Counted from the stretch's first letter, positions 41,840 through 51,125 are shown. The stretch is 64,000 bases of DNA from Streptomyces sp. NBC_00433 (GCA_036015235.1 CP107926.1:4297501-4361500), one strand, 5' to 3'. Notes: generated by a model not told the origin, from the letters alone. Numbers and translations are program-made.

Positions 41840-43798
41840 GTGAGCAGCAACGAGAGCCTGGCCAACCTGCTGAAGGAGGAGCGGCGGTTCGCACCCCCGG
41901 CAGAGCTGGCCGCCACCGCGAATGTCACCGCGGCTGCCTACGAGCAGGCCGCTGCCGACCGGCTGGGTTTCTGGGCCGAGCAGGCCCGGCGGCTCAGCTG
42001 GGCGACCGAGCCGACCCAGACGCTGGACTGGTCGAAGCCGCCGTTCGCCAAGTGGTTCGCCGACGGCGAGCTGAACGTCGCCTACAACTGCGTGGACCGG
42101 CACGTCGCGGCGGGCAACGGCGACCGGGTCGCCCTGCACTTCGAAGGCGAGCCGGGCGACAGCCGGTCGATCACCTACGCGGAGCTGAAGGACGAGGTCA
42201 GCCGCGCCGCCAACGCCCTGGCCGAGCTGGGCGTCGGTGCGGGCGACCGCGTCGCGGTCTACCTCCCGATGATCCCCGAGGCGGTCGTCGCGATGCTCGC
42301 CTGCGCCCGGATCGGCGCGGCCCACTCGGTGGTCTTCGGCGGCTTCTCCGCCGACGCCGTCGCCTCCCGCATCGACGACGCCGACGCGAAGCTCGTCATC
42401 ACCGCCGACGGCGGCTACCGGCGCGGCAAGCCCTCCGCGCTCAAGCCCGCCATCGACGACGCGGTCTCCCGCACCCCGCAGGTCGAGCACGTCCTGGTCG
42501 TCCGCCGCACCGGCCAGGACGTGGCCTGGACCGAGGGCCGCGACGTGTGGTGGCACGAGATCACCGGCCGCCAGTCCGTCGAGCACACCGCGCAGGCCTT
42601 CAACGCCGAGCACCCGCTGTTCATCCTTTACACCTCCGGCACCACCGGTAAGCCCAAGGGCATCCTGCACACCTCCGGCGGCTACCTGACCCAGACCAGC
42701 TACACCCACCACGCGGTCTTCGACCTCAAGCCGGAGACCGACGTCTACTGGTGCACGGCCGACATCGGCTGGGTCACCGGCCACTCCTACATCGTCTACG
42801 GGCCGCTGGCCAACGGCGCCACCCAGGTCATCTACGAAGGCACCCCCGACACCCCCCACCAGGGCAGGTTCTGGGAGATCGTCCAGAAGTACGGCGTCAC
42901 GATCCTCTACACCGCGCCCACCGCGATCCGCACCTTCATGAAGTGGGGCGACGACATCCCCGCCAAGTTCGACCTGAGCAGCCTGCGGATCCTGGGCAGC
43001 GTCGGCGAGCCGATCAACCCCGAGGCGTGGATCTGGTATCGCGAGCACATCGGCGCGGGCACCACCCCGGTCGTGGACACCTGGTGGCAGACCGAGACCG
43101 GCGCCATGATGATCAGCCCGCTGCCCGGCGTCACCGCCACCAAGCCCGGCTCCGCGCAGACCCCGCTGCCCGGCATCGCCGCCACCGTCGTGGACGACGA
43201 GGCCAACGAGGTGCCCAACGGCTCCGGCGGCTACCTGGTCCTCACCGAGCCGTGGCCGTCGATGCTGCGCACCATCTGGGGCGACGACCAGCGCTACCTC
43301 GACACCTACTGGTCGCGCTTCCCCGGCCGCTACTTCGCCGGCGACGGCGCCAAGAAGGACGACGACGGCGACATCTGGCTCCTGGGCCGGGTGGACGACG
43401 TGATGCTGATCTCCGGCCACAACATCTCGACCACCGAGGTCGAGTCCGCGCTGGTCTCGCACCCGAAGGTCGCCGAGTCCGCGGTCGTCGGCGCCACCGA
43501 CGAGACCACCGGGCAGGCGATCGTCGCCTTCGTCATCCTGCGCGGCACCGCGGAGGACAGCGCCGACCTGGTGGCCGCCCTGCGCGACCACGTCGGCAAG
43601 ACCCTCGGCCCGATCGCCAAGCCCAAGCGCATCCTCATCGTCTCCGAGCTGCCCAAGACCCGCTCCGGCAAGATCATGCGCCGCCTGCTCCGCGACGTCG
43701 CGGAGAACCGCGAGCTGGGCGACGTCACCACGCTCACCGACTCCTCGGTCATGGACCTGATCCAGACCCGGCTGCCGAGCGCGGCCAGCGAGGACTGA
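41840..43798 (+). CDS. acsA: Acetyl-CoA synthetase
   Basis: AMP-forming acetate:CoA ligase of 652 aa. Core motif YTSGTTGKPKGILHT (A3), WGDDQRYLDTYW, the hinge region DDVMLISGHNISTTEVESAL, and the C-terminal PKTRSGKIMRRLLRD with Lys611, the residue acetylated to switch the enzyme off in other bacteria. ATP binding and the Trp of the acetate pocket (WWQTETGAMM) are present. Cytosolic; converts acetate to acetyl-CoA. GTG at 41840 with AAGGAG upstream. Same position as Rv3667/SCO3563. Preceded by a perfect inverted repeat and followed by a strong terminator. Confidence 0.97.
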   Translation: MSSNESLANLLKEERRFAPPAELAATANVTAAAYEQAAADRLGFWAEQARRLSWATEPTQTLDWSKPPFAKWFADGELNVAYNCVDRHVAAGNGDRVALHFEGEPGDSRSITYAELKDEVSRAANALAELGVGAGDRVAVYLPMIPEAVVAMLACARIGAAHSVVFGGFSADAVASRIDDADAKLVITADGGYRRGKPSALKPAIDDAVSRTPQVEHVLVVRRTGQDVAWTEGRDVWWHEITGRQSVEHTAQAFNAEHPLFILYTSGTTGKPKGILHTSGGYLTQTSYTHHAVFDLKPETDVYWCTADIGWVTGHSYIVYGPLANGATQVIYEGTPDTPHQGRFWEIVQKYGVTILYTAPTAIRTFMKWGDDIPAKFDLSSLRILGSVGEPINPEAWIWYREHIGAGTTPVVDTWWQTETGAMMISPLPGVTATKPGSAQTPLPGIAATVVDDEANEVPNGSGGYLVLTEPWPSMLRTIWGDDQRYLDTYWSRFPGRYFAGDGAKKDDDGDIWLLGRVDDVMLISGHNISTTEVESALVSHPKVAESAVVGATDETTGQAIVAFVILRGTAEDSADLVAALRDHVGKTLGPIAKPKRILIVSELPKTRSGKIMRRLLRDVAENRELGDVTTLTDSSVMDLIQTRLPSAASED

Positions 43799-43811
43799 CC
43801 CGCGTCACGAA

Positions 43812-43845
43812 GGGGAGGGCGTCCCGGCACCGGGACGCCCTCCCC
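43812..43845 (+). terminator. acs terminator
   Basis: GGGGAGGGCGTCCCG/CGGGACGCCCTCCCC, a perfect 15-bp stem with GCAC loop, 13 bases after the acs stop. It lacks a U-tract, as is usual in this group. Confidence 0.8.
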
Positions 43846-43991
43846 GCCGCGCCCCTCCCCCGCACGGGCTAGCCTGACGACATGTCGCGTCAGGATGGCG
43901 ACAAGACTGAGGGGAGCGCCGGGAAGTCTGGTCGGCACACAGCGCTGCTGTGTCCACAGCCGGTCGAACGACTTCCAGGAGGCCCGCCCCC

Positions 43992-45383
43992 GTGTCCGAG
44001 ACGAGGCGCCGCCGCACCGCCGTCCTGCTGGGCCGGCTGTCACTGCCCGAGCGGAATTTCCTCGCCGACGCCCTGCGCACGGAGACCGTCGGCGGTGTGC
44101 TGCTCCTGCTGGCCGCCGTGGCGTCACTCGTCTGGGCGAACACGTTGCACCACAGCTACGAGTCCGCCGCCGACTTCCACTTCGGCCCGTCCGCGATCGG
44201 CCTGCACCTGTCCGTCGCGCACTGGGCGGCCGACGGCCTGCTCGCCGTCTTCTTCTTCGTCGCCGGCGTCGAGCTCAAACGCGAGCTGGTCGCCGGCGAG
44301 CTGCGTACGCCGTCCGCCGCCGCGCTCCCCGTGATCGCCGCGCTCTGCGGCATGGCCGTGCCCGCCCTCGTCTACGCCGTGGTCAGCGGCGCCGGCGGCG
44401 GGTCGCTCAAGGGCTGGGCCGTCCCCACGGCCACCGACATCGCCTTCGCGCTGGCGGTGCTCGCCGTCATCGGCACCGCGCTGCCGGCCGCGCTGCGCGC
44501 GTTCCTGCTCACGCTCGCCGTCGTCGACGACCTCATCGCGATCCTGATCATCGCCGTCTTCTTCACCTCGACGATCAACTTCGCGGCGCTGGCCGGCGCC
44601 GCCGCCTGCCTGGTGCTCTTCTGGCTGCTGCTGCACGCGGGAGTACGCGGCTGGTACGTCTACCTGCCGCTCGCCCTGGTCATCTGGGCGCTGATGCTCA
44701 ACAGCGGGGTGCACGCCACCATCGCGGGCGTGGCCATGGGCCTGATGCTGCGCTGCACCACCCGCGACGGCGAGCGCCAGTCCCCAGGCGAGCACATCGA
44801 GCACCTGGTGCGCCCGCTGTCCGCGGGCCTGGCCGTACCGCTGTTCGCGCTGTTCAGCGCGGGTGTGACGGTGTCGGCGCACGTGCTGGGCGACGTCTTC
44901 GCCAAGCCCGAGACGCTGGGCGTGGTCATCGGCCTGGTCGTCGGCAAGACCGTCGGCGTCTTCGGCGGCACCTGGTCCGCGGCCCGCTTCACCCGCGCCA
45001 CGCTGAACCCCGATCTGTCGTGGCCCGACGTCTTCGCCGTGTCCACGCTGGCCGGTATCGGCTTCACCGTCTCGCTGCTGATCGGCGAACTGGCCTTCGA
45101 CGGCGACCCGCTGCTCACCGACGAGGTCAAGGCCGCCGTCCTGGTCGCCTCGGTCATCTCCGCGGTGCTGGCCGCGACCCTGCTCAAGCTGCGCAACAAC
45201 ATCTACCGGCGGTTGTACGACAACGAGGAGCGCGACGAGGACGGCGACGGCATCCCCGACATCTACGAGGAGGACGAGCCCGCCTACCACCTCAGGATGG
45301 CCGAGATCCTGGAGCGCAAGGCCGCGGAACACCGCAGGCTCGCCCAACTGGCCCGCCGCGACGGCGGACCTGAGAACATCTGA
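43992..45383 (+). CDS. nhaA: Na+/H+ antiporter NhaA with acidic cytoplasmic tail
   Basis: Sodium/proton antiporter of 463 aa with about twelve TM helices. The ion site is visible: TATDIAFALAVLAVIG (Asp of helix IV) and AVVDDLIAILIIAVFF (the Asp-Asp pair of helix V). The last ~70 residues are an extra soluble tail. It has NEERDEDGDGIPDIYEEDE, a DxDxDG calcium-loop-like sequence, then a charged coiled coil (RMAEILERKAAEHRRLAQLA). GTG at 43992 has AGGAGG at a good distance; the open frame upstream lacks one. Restores cytoplasmic pH and expels Na+. Next to acs and the holin-like gene as in Rv3667-Rv3669 surroundings. Confidence 0.92.
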   Translation: MSETRRRRTAVLLGRLSLPERNFLADALRTETVGGVLLLLAAVASLVWANTLHHSYESAADFHFGPSAIGLHLSVAHWAADGLLAVFFFVAGVELKRELVAGELRTPSAAALPVIAALCGMAVPALVYAVVSGAGGGSLKGWAVPTATDIAFALAVLAVIGTALPAALRAFLLTLAVVDDLIAILIIAVFFTSTINFAALAGAAACLVLFWLLLHAGVRGWYVYLPLALVIWALMLNSGVHATIAGVAMGLMLRCTTRDGERQSPGEHIEHLVRPLSAGLAVPLFALFSAGVTVSAHVLGDVFAKPETLGVVIGLVVGKTVGVFGGTWSAARFTRATLNPDLSWPDVFAVSTLAGIGFTVSLLIGELAFDGDPLLTDEVKAAVLVASVISAVLAATLLKLRNNIYRRLYDNEERDEDGDGIPDIYEEDEPAYHLRMAEILERKAAEHRRLAQLARRDGGPENI

Positions 45384-45475
45384 GGCATGATCGGGTCAGC
45401 GAACGGTCGGAGCACCGGTCTCCGACCGGGACCCGTACCGCCCCCGCAGTGGACGACGGAATGACGGAGGACGCG

Positions 45476-45979
45476 ATGAGCGAAGCCCACAACGGTGACG
45501 GCCGCAGCATCGGGCAGCTTTTCGCCGCCGCCACGGCGGAGATGAGCGCCCTGGTGCACGACGAGATCGCCCTCGCCAAGGCCGAGCTGCGGCAGGACGC
45601 CAAGCGCGCCGCCTTCGGCAGCGGTGCGCTGATCGGCGCGGTGACACTGCTCTTCTTCTCGGTGCCGATGCTCAGCTTCGCCTCGGCGTACGGCCTGCAG
45701 GCGCTCGGCCTCACCCTGGGCTGGTCGTTCCTGATCGTCTTCGGCGCCTTCGTGGTGCTGGCGTTGCTGCTCGCCGCGTTCGCCTACGGGCGGTTCAAGA
45801 AGGTGAAGAAGCCGGAGCGTTCGATCGCGTCGGCGAAGGAGACCGCGGCGGTGCTGCAGAAGGCCAAGCCGCACCCGCGCGAGCTGACCGACGGCGCCGT
45901 GCCCGCCTTGGGCAGCGGTGCCACCGAGTCCGCACGGCTCCTGCCCACCGCGGACGCCCCGGCCCGCACCAAGATGTGA
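45476..45979 (+). CDS. Phage-holin-family (YqjE/DUF1469-like) membrane protein
   Basis: Protein of 167 aa, orthologous in place to Rv3669. An amphipathic N-terminus (IGQLFAAATAEMSALVHDEIALAKAELRQDAK) precedes two TM helices (about 55-78 and 83-108) and a basic/polar tail. Despite the family name these chromosomal proteins are not known lysis factors; the role is unknown. ATG at 45476 has GGAGG four bases upstream. Followed after 13 bp by the hydrolase gene, likely co-transcribed. Confidence 0.83.
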   Translation: MSEAHNGDGRSIGQLFAAATAEMSALVHDEIALAKAELRQDAKRAAFGSGALIGAVTLLFFSVPMLSFASAYGLQALGLTLGWSFLIVFGAFVVLALLLAAFAYGRFKKVKKPERSIASAKETAAVLQKAKPHPRELTDGAVPALGSGATESARLLPTADAPARTKM

Positions 45980-45992
45980 CACGCTCTGGGGC

Positions 45993-46949
45993 ATGAACCT
46001 CGCCGACGGGTCGGAAAACCCGTGGAAAAAAGGCGGGTCGAGCGCGTCGGTGGCCCGGCCCGACGGCCCCTGGACGCACCGCGACGTGGCCGCCAACGGC
46101 GCCCGCTTCCACATCGCCGAGGTCGGTGACGGGCCGCTGGTGCTGTTCCTGCACGGCTTCCCGCAGTTCTGGTGGACCTGGCGGCACCAGCTCACCGCGC
46201 TGGCGGACGCCGGCTACCGCGCGGTGGCGATGGACCTGCGCGGGGTCGGCGGCAGCGACCGTACGCCCCGCGGCTACGACCCGGGCAACCTCGCGCTCGA
46301 CGTGACCGGGGTGATCCGCTCCCTCGGTGAGCCGGACGCCGCCCTCGTCGGCCACGACCTGGGCGGATATCTGGCCTGGACGGCGGCGGCGATGCGGCCC
46401 AAGCTGGTGCGCAGGCTCGCGGTCTGCTCGATGCCGCACCCCCGCCACTGGCGCAGCGCGATGCTGACCGACCTGCGGCAGAGCCGCTCGGGGGCGTACA
46501 TCTGGGGCTTCCAGCGGCCGTGGCTGCCCGAGCGGCAGCTGGTCGCGGACGACGCGGCGCTGGTGGGGAAGCTGATCCACTCCTGGTCGGGGCCCTCGCT
46601 GCCCGACGACGAGGCGATCGACGTCTACCGGCGGGCGATGCAGATCCCGTCCACCGCGCACTGCGCGATAGAGCCCTACCGCTGGCTGGTGCGGTCGATG
46701 GCGCGGCCCGACGGCATCCAGTTCAACCGCAGGATGAAGCGGCCGGTCAGGGTGCCGACGCTGCATCTGCACGGTTCGCTCGACCCGGCGATCAGGACGG
46801 CCAGCGCGGCCGGCAGCGGCGAATACGTCGAGGCGCCCTACCGCTGGCGGCTCTTCGACGGCCTCGGGCACTTCCCGCACGAGGAGGATCCGGCCGCCTT
46901 CTCCGCCGAGCTGATCAACTGGCTCAAGGACCCCGAGCCGGACCGCTGA
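45993..46949 (+). CDS. Alpha/beta hydrolase, epoxide-hydrolase-like (EphE type)
   Basis: Protein of 318 aa. Oxyanion motif LFLHGFPQFWWTWRHQL (HGFP), nucleophile elbow LVGHDLGGYLAWTAA with Asp rather than Ser as nucleophile, acid residue in LHGSLDPAIRT, and His in LGHFPHEEDP. Asp at the elbow is the mark of epoxide hydrolases and haloalkane dehalogenases; the position matches Rv3670 (EphE). Opens epoxides to diols if the cap-domain tyrosines are present, which I did not confirm. Cytosolic. ATG at 45993. Confidence 0.87.
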   Translation: MNLADGSENPWKKGGSSASVARPDGPWTHRDVAANGARFHIAEVGDGPLVLFLHGFPQFWWTWRHQLTALADAGYRAVAMDLRGVGGSDRTPRGYDPGNLALDVTGVIRSLGEPDAALVGHDLGGYLAWTAAAMRPKLVRRLAVCSMPHPRHWRSAMLTDLRQSRSGAYIWGFQRPWLPERQLVADDAALVGKLIHSWSGPSLPDDEAIDVYRRAMQIPSTAHCAIEPYRWLVRSMARPDGIQFNRRMKRPVRVPTLHLHGSLDPAIRTASAAGSGEYVEAPYRWRLFDGLGHFPHEEDPAAFSAELINWLKDPEPDR

Positions 46950-47102
46950 CCGTACGCGCCCGCCGCTCCCGTTGCCGCCTTTCCCTCTCGTCACGCCGGA
47001 ACCGGTACGACAAGCCCACGATCGTTAAAATGCCGGGCGCATACGCCAACAGGAGCAGCAAAGGGCGATTACCGACCAAGAGGCGCGGGCACGTAGCTCG
47101 GT

Positions 47103-47282
47103 ATGGGTTGGACGCACGACTACCGTGATGTGTCACGCAATCGCAGAAGCACCTCCGCCGCCGTCAGCAGTACGGCGCCCATGGACCTCTTCCCGCCGGG
47201 CGAGGCCCGGCTGGGCATTCCGCGCATCCTCAGGCGCCGGGCCAGGTGGGTCGGCGCCAGGCTGCGCCATCCGCGCGACTGA
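47103..47282 (+). CDS. Candidate 59-residue basic protein upstream of marP terminator
   Basis: Short ORF starting MGWTHDYRDVSRNRRSTSAA, with an internal Met at MDLFPPGEARLGIPRILRRR and an Arg-rich end. The last 33 codons end in G or C in 31 cases, which looks like coding sequence. No clear ribosome site precedes the first ATG (AGCTCGG only). The internal ATG at 47181 is the other candidate start. It overlaps an antisense open frame with a hydrophobic segment. Function unknown. Confidence 0.4.
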   Translation: MGWTHDYRDVSRNRRSTSAAVSSTAPMDLFPPGEARLGIPRILRRRARWVGARLRHPRD

Positions 47283-47327
47283 CAGCGCAGCCGACACCGG
47301 GAGAACCGGGACCGGGACCGAGGCCGC

Positions 47328-47349
47328 GGCCGGCGCCCAGGCGCCGGCC
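47328..47349 (-). terminator. marP terminator palindrome
   Basis: GGCCGGCGCC-CA-GGCGCCGGCC, a perfect 10-bp inverted repeat starting 6 bases beyond the marP stop codon. Confidence 0.65.
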
Positions 47350-47354
47350 CGGCC

Positions 47355-48563
47355 TCACAGCGCGCAGCCCTGGCTGTCCACCTGCCGGTCCGCGGTACGT
47401 CCCGCGGCCACGTCGGGGGCGATCTCGTCGGCGGTCAGGGCGTAACCGGTGTTGGAGTCGTCGAGCGACTTGGCGAAGACCACTCCGGCGACCCGCCCGT
47501 CCGTGCTGAGCAGCGGGCCGCCGGAATTGCCCTGCCGGACAGTCGCGTAGAGCGAGTAGACGTCGCGATGGACCGTGCCGCGGTGGTAGATGTCCGGGCC
47601 GTTGGCCTGGATACGGTCGCGGACGCGGGCGGCGCGCACGTCGAAGGCGCCGTTCTCCGGGAAACCGGCCACGATCGCGTCGTCGCGGCTGCGCTCGTCG
47701 GTCGTGGCGAGGCTCAGCCACGGCGCGTCGAGTCCGGGCACGTCCAGCACCGCGATGTCGCGCTGCCAGTCGTAGAGCACCACCCGGGCATCGTGCAGCT
47801 TCCCCTTGCCGCCGACCTGCACGGTCGGCTCGGAGACGCCGCCGACGACGTGCGCGTTCGTCATGACCCGGTCCTTGGCGAACACGAAGCCGGAGCCTTC
47901 CAGCACCTTCCCGCAGCTGGGCGCGGTGCCGACCACCTTCACGATGCTCTTCCTGGCGTCCGTCACGACCCGGCTGTCGACCAGCGCGGGGTCGGGGGCG
48001 GGCACCGAGGTGATCGGCTCGGAGCCGAAGGTCCCGAAGACCTGCGGCAGGCCGTTCTGCGCCAGGGTCGAGCTGAAGTCGGTGAACCAGGTGTCGGCCT
48101 GCGACGGCATCACCCGCGACACCCCGAGCAGCACCTTCGAGGACCGCACCTCGCGCCCTATCGTCGGCAGCGCCGTGGTGGCCAGGGCGCTGCCGATCAG
48201 CCACGCGACCAGCAGCATCGCCAGGACGTTGACCATCGCGCCGCCGCTCGCGTCGATCGCGCGGGCCGGTGACCAGGTGATCTTCGTGCGGACCTTGTTG
48301 CCCAGATGGGTGGTGAACGCCTGCCCCACCGACGCGCACACGATGACGATCGCCACCGCGGTCACCACCGCCACGGAACCCGGGGTCGCGTCACCGGTCG
48401 CCTTGTCCCACAGCAGCGGCAGCAGGTAGATCGCGACGAGCCCGCCGCCGAGGAAGCCGACCACCGACATGATGCCGACGACGAAGCCCTGCCGGTAGCC
48501 GATCACGGCAAACCAGACGGCGGCGAGGATGAGCAGGAAGTCCAGCGCGTTCACGGGGAACAC
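47355..48563 (-). CDS. marP: MarP-type membrane serine protease (CvpA domain + S1C protease)
   Basis: Protein of 402 aa. Four TM helices in the first ~165 residues form a CvpA-like domain (MFPVNALDFLLILAAVWFAV). The outside part is a chymotrypsin-fold protease with triad His near 237 (MTNAHVVGG), Asp near 269 (RDIAVLDV) and Ser near 346 (RQGNSGGPL). Two cysteines (PSCGKV and SQGCAL) probably form the disulfide known from Rv3671c, where MarP is required for acid resistance. GTG at 48563 is used; GTG at 48554 (VNALDF) is equally possible. Located beside NUDIX and nth as in M. tuberculosis. Confidence 0.92.
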   Translation of the reverse strand: MFPVNALDFLLILAAVWFAVIGYRQGFVVGIMSVVGFLGGGLVAIYLLPLLWDKATGDATPGSVAVVTAVAIVIVCASVGQAFTTHLGNKVRTKITWSPARAIDASGGAMVNVLAMLLVAWLIGSALATTALPTIGREVRSSKVLLGVSRVMPSQADTWFTDFSSTLAQNGLPQVFGTFGSEPITSVPAPDPALVDSRVVTDARKSIVKVVGTAPSCGKVLEGSGFVFAKDRVMTNAHVVGGVSEPTVQVGGKGKLHDARVVLYDWQRDIAVLDVPGLDAPWLSLATTDERSRDDAIVAGFPENGAFDVRAARVRDRIQANGPDIYHRGTVHRDVYSLYATVRQGNSGGPLLSTDGRVAGVVFAKSLDDSNTGYALTADEIAPDVAAGRTADRQVDSQGCAL

Positions 48564-48644
48564 GGTCTCATGGCGACCTGAGCACGCGGGACGGTACGGC
48601 CTTCACAACTACGTACGGGTGCCGGTCGCCGTGGACGGGCCCCT

Positions 48645-49352
48645 CTAGAGGCGGCCGAGCGGGACGGTGCGGTCCTCGTCCCAGGGCAGCTCCCAGCCGG
48701 CGAAGTGCAGGATCTTGTCGATCAGGCCCGCCGTGAAGCCCCAGACCAGGGCGTCCCTGACCAGGAAGGCCGGGCCGCGGAAGCCGCTGGGGTGGGTGAG
48801 GGTCGCGCGGTTGGCCGGATCGGTCAGCTCCGCGAGCGGGACCCGGAAGACCCGGGCGGTCTCGGCCGGGTCGACCACGCCGACCGGGCTCGGGGCACGC
48901 CACCAGCCGAGCACCGGGGTCACCACGAAGCCGCTGACCGGGATGTAGAGCCGCGGCAGCACACCGAAGAGCTGCACTCCCGACGGGTCGAGGCCGGTCT
49001 CCTCGCGGGCCTCGCGCAGCGCCGCACGCAGCGGCCCGTCACCGTCGGCGTCGCCGTCCTCCGGGTCGAGGGCGCCGCCGGGGAAGGAGGGCTGCCCGGC
49101 GTGCGAGCGCAGGGCCGCGGACCGCTCGATGAGCAGCAGATCGGGCGCGGGCCCCGCACCGCCGCCGTCCCCCTCGCCGAAGAGGATGAGGACCGCCGAC
49201 TGGCGCCCCCCGGCCGCGGGCGGCAGGAAGCGGCTCAGCTGCTCGGGACGTATCCCGTCCGCCGCGTCCGCGACCGGGCCGAGCCAGCCGGGCAGCCCGT
49301 CCCGGCTGACCGCCACCTCGGGCCCCGCCCCCGTCCCCCGTGCCTGCGTCAT
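48645..49352 (-). CDS. NUDIX hydrolase, CoA pyrophosphatase type
   Basis: Protein of 235 aa, position of Rv3672c. The Nudix box spans [10 protein letters not shown]...[14 protein letters not shown], with a few extra Asp/Gly residues inserted (DGDADGDG) between its halves. Directly before it is [19 protein letters not shown], the NuCoA motif of enzymes that split CoA to 3',5'-ADP and phosphopantetheine. ATG at 49352 overlaps the nth stop (ATGA), so translation is coupled to nth. Cytosolic housekeeping role in CoA turnover is inferred. Confidence 0.88.
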   Translation of the reverse strand: MTQARGTGAGPEVAVSRDGLPGWLGPVADAADGIRPEQLSRFLPPAAGGRQSAVLILFGEGDGGGAGPAPDLLLIERSAALRSHAGQPSFPGGALDPEDGDADGDGPLRAALREAREETGLDPSGVQLFGVLPRLYIPVSGFVVTPVLGWWRAPSPVGVVDPAETARVFRVPLAELTDPANRATLTHPSGFRGPAFLVRDALVWGFTAGLIDKILHFAGWELPWDEDRTVPLGRL

Positions 49353-50185
49353 GAGGCCGCCAGCGGGGGCGCGGGCTGCCCCGGATAGTCCACCGGCGGC
49401 TTCAGCCGCTGGCCGGGGGCGCCGCCCTTCTCGTACTTGAGCAGCTTCTTCGCCTTCTCCGGGTCCATCTCGCCCTCGCCGTACGACGGGCACAGGTGCG
49501 CGATGGGGCAGGCGCCGCAGGCCGGCTTGCGGGCATGGCAGATCCGGCGGCCGTGGAAGACGACGCGGTGCGACAGCATCGTCCACTCCGACTTCGGGAA
49601 GAGCCCCGCGACATCCTGCTCGACCTTCTCCGGGTCCTCCGAGGTGGTCCAGCCGAAGCGCCGGGACAGCCGCCCGAAGTGCGTGTCCACCGTGATCCCC
49701 GGCACCCCGAAGGCATTGCCGAGCACCACATTGGCCGTCTTGCGGCCGACACCCGGCAGCTTGACCAGGTCCTCCAGGCGGCCGGGCACCTCGCCGCCGA
49801 AGTCGTCGCGCAGCGCCACGGACAGGCCGAGCACCGAGCGCGCCTTGGCGCGGAAGAAACCGGTGGGCCGCAGGATCTCCTCCAGCGCCGCCGGCTGCGC
49901 CGCCGCCATCGCCTCCGGCGTCGGATACAGCGCGAACAGCGCCGGCGTCGTCTGATTCACCCGCAGGTCGGTCGTCTGCGCGGACAGCACGGTGGCGATC
50001 AGCAGCTCGAAGGGATTCTCGAAATCCAGCTCGGGATGGGCGTACGGATACACCTCGGCCAGTTCGCGGTTGATCCGCCGGGCCTGCCGCACAAGCCCCG
50101 TATGCGTCTGCGCGACCTTCGCCTTCTTCTTGACCCCGGCCCCGCCGGCCGCGGCCCCGCTCGTCGCGCCACTACTCGTCGCCAT
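49349..50185 (-). CDS. nth: Endonuclease III
   Basis: Base-excision DNA glycosylase/AP lyase of 278 aa for oxidised pyrimidines. Helix-hairpin-helix [18 protein letters not shown] with the catalytic Lys, followed by [14 protein letters not shown] with the catalytic Asp. The 4Fe-4S cluster is bound by C-x6-C-x2-C-x5-C in [17 protein letters not shown]. The first ~25 residues are an Ala/Gly/Ser extension before the conserved core, so a later start is possible. Coupled to the NUDIX gene; divergent from crp. Confidence 0.94.
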   Translation of the reverse strand: MATSSGATSGAAAGGAGVKKKAKVAQTHTGLVRQARRINRELAEVYPYAHPELDFENPFELLIATVLSAQTTDLRVNQTTPALFALYPTPEAMAAAQPAALEEILRPTGFFRAKARSVLGLSVALRDDFGGEVPGRLEDLVKLPGVGRKTANVVLGNAFGVPGITVDTHFGRLSRRFGWTTSEDPEKVEQDVAGLFPKSEWTMLSHRVVFHGRRICHARKPACGACPIAHLCPSYGEGEMDPEKAKKLLKYEKGGAPGQRLKPPVDYPGQPAPPLAAS

Positions 50186-50450
50186 GCCGCCAGACTACGG
50201 GCCGCCACCGACACCCGGCGGAGATCCGTTTCGCCGGTGCCGTCGCCCCTTCCCGGCGGGTTGTTCGCTGACAGCGGAATTCGCCGTCGCTGCCACCCGT
50301 TCAGCCGCCGAGGACACCTCACGCGACGCCCAATCGGACCCCCGGAGCACGGATACGGCCCCGGATGCGACATCCTTGTGATTGATCGCACTGTTTGTAG
50401 ACGTCATGCATCATGGGGACATCCCAGCGATGCCGACAAGGAGATAGCTC

Positions 50451-51125
50451 GTGGACGACGTTCTGCGCCGTGCCCCGCTCTTCGCGGCGCTCGACGACGA
50501 GCAGGCCGCTGAACTGCGTGCCTCCATGACCGAGGTCACGCTCGCGCGTGGCGACTCGCTGTTCCACGAGGGCGACCCCGGGGACCGGCTGTACGTCGTC
50601 ACCGAAGGCAAGGTGAAGCTGCACCGCACCTCGCCCGACGGCCGGGAGAACATGCTGGCCGTGGTCGGACCCGGTGAGCTGATCGGAGAGCTGTCGCTCT
50701 TCGACCCCGGTCCGCGCACCGCCACCGCCACCGCACTGACCGAGCTGAAGCTGCTCGGGCTGGGCCACGGCGACCTGCAGCCCTGGCTGAACGTACGGCC
50801 CGAGGTCTCCACGGCGCTGCTGCGCGCGGTCGCCCGCAGGCTGCGGCGCACCAACGACGTCATGTCCGACCTGGTCTTCTCCGACGTCCCCGGGCGTGTC
50901 GCCAAGGCGCTGCTCGACCTCTCCCGCCGCTTCGGCGTCCAGTCGGAGGAAGGCATCCACGTCGTCCACGACCTCACGCAGGAGGAGCTGGCCCAGCTCG
51001 TCGGCGCGTCGCGCGAGACCGTGAACAAGGCTCTCGCCGACTTCGCCGGGCGCGGGTGGCTCCGCCTTGAGGCCCGCGCGGTCATCCTGCTCGACGTCGA
51101 GCGCTTGGCGAAGCGCAGTCGCTGA
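50451..51125 (+). CDS. crp: Crp/Fnr-family regulator (Streptomyces Crp)
   Basis: cAMP-receptor-type regulator of 224 aa, equivalent to SCO3571/Rv3676. Cyclic-nucleotide-binding barrel (~1-120) with GDRLYVVTEGKVKLHRTSPDGRE and the phosphate-binding cassette GELIGELSLFDPGPRTATA. HTH in the C-terminus: LTQEELAQLVGASRETVNKALADF. Controls germination and secondary metabolism in S. coelicolor. GTG at 50451 has AAGGAG 8 bases upstream. A Crp-type palindrome is present at 22098 in this window; none is evident in its own promoter. Confidence 0.95.
   Translation: MDDVLRRAPLFAALDDEQAAELRASMTEVTLARGDSLFHEGDPGDRLYVVTEGKVKLHRTSPDGRENMLAVVGPGELIGELSLFDPGPRTATATALTELKLLGLGHGDLQPWLNVRPEVSTALLRAVARRLRRTNDVMSDLVFSDVPGRVAKALLDLSRRFGVQSEEGIHVVHDLTQEELAQLVGASRETVNKALADFAGRGWLRLEARAVILLDVERLAKRSR

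Noticed and set aside
46924..47136. Leftward 70-codon membrane-like ORF
   Set aside because: Not called as a gene: it overlaps both the hydrolase end and the rightward mini-ORF, has no ribosome site, and uses TTA and other AT-rich codons.
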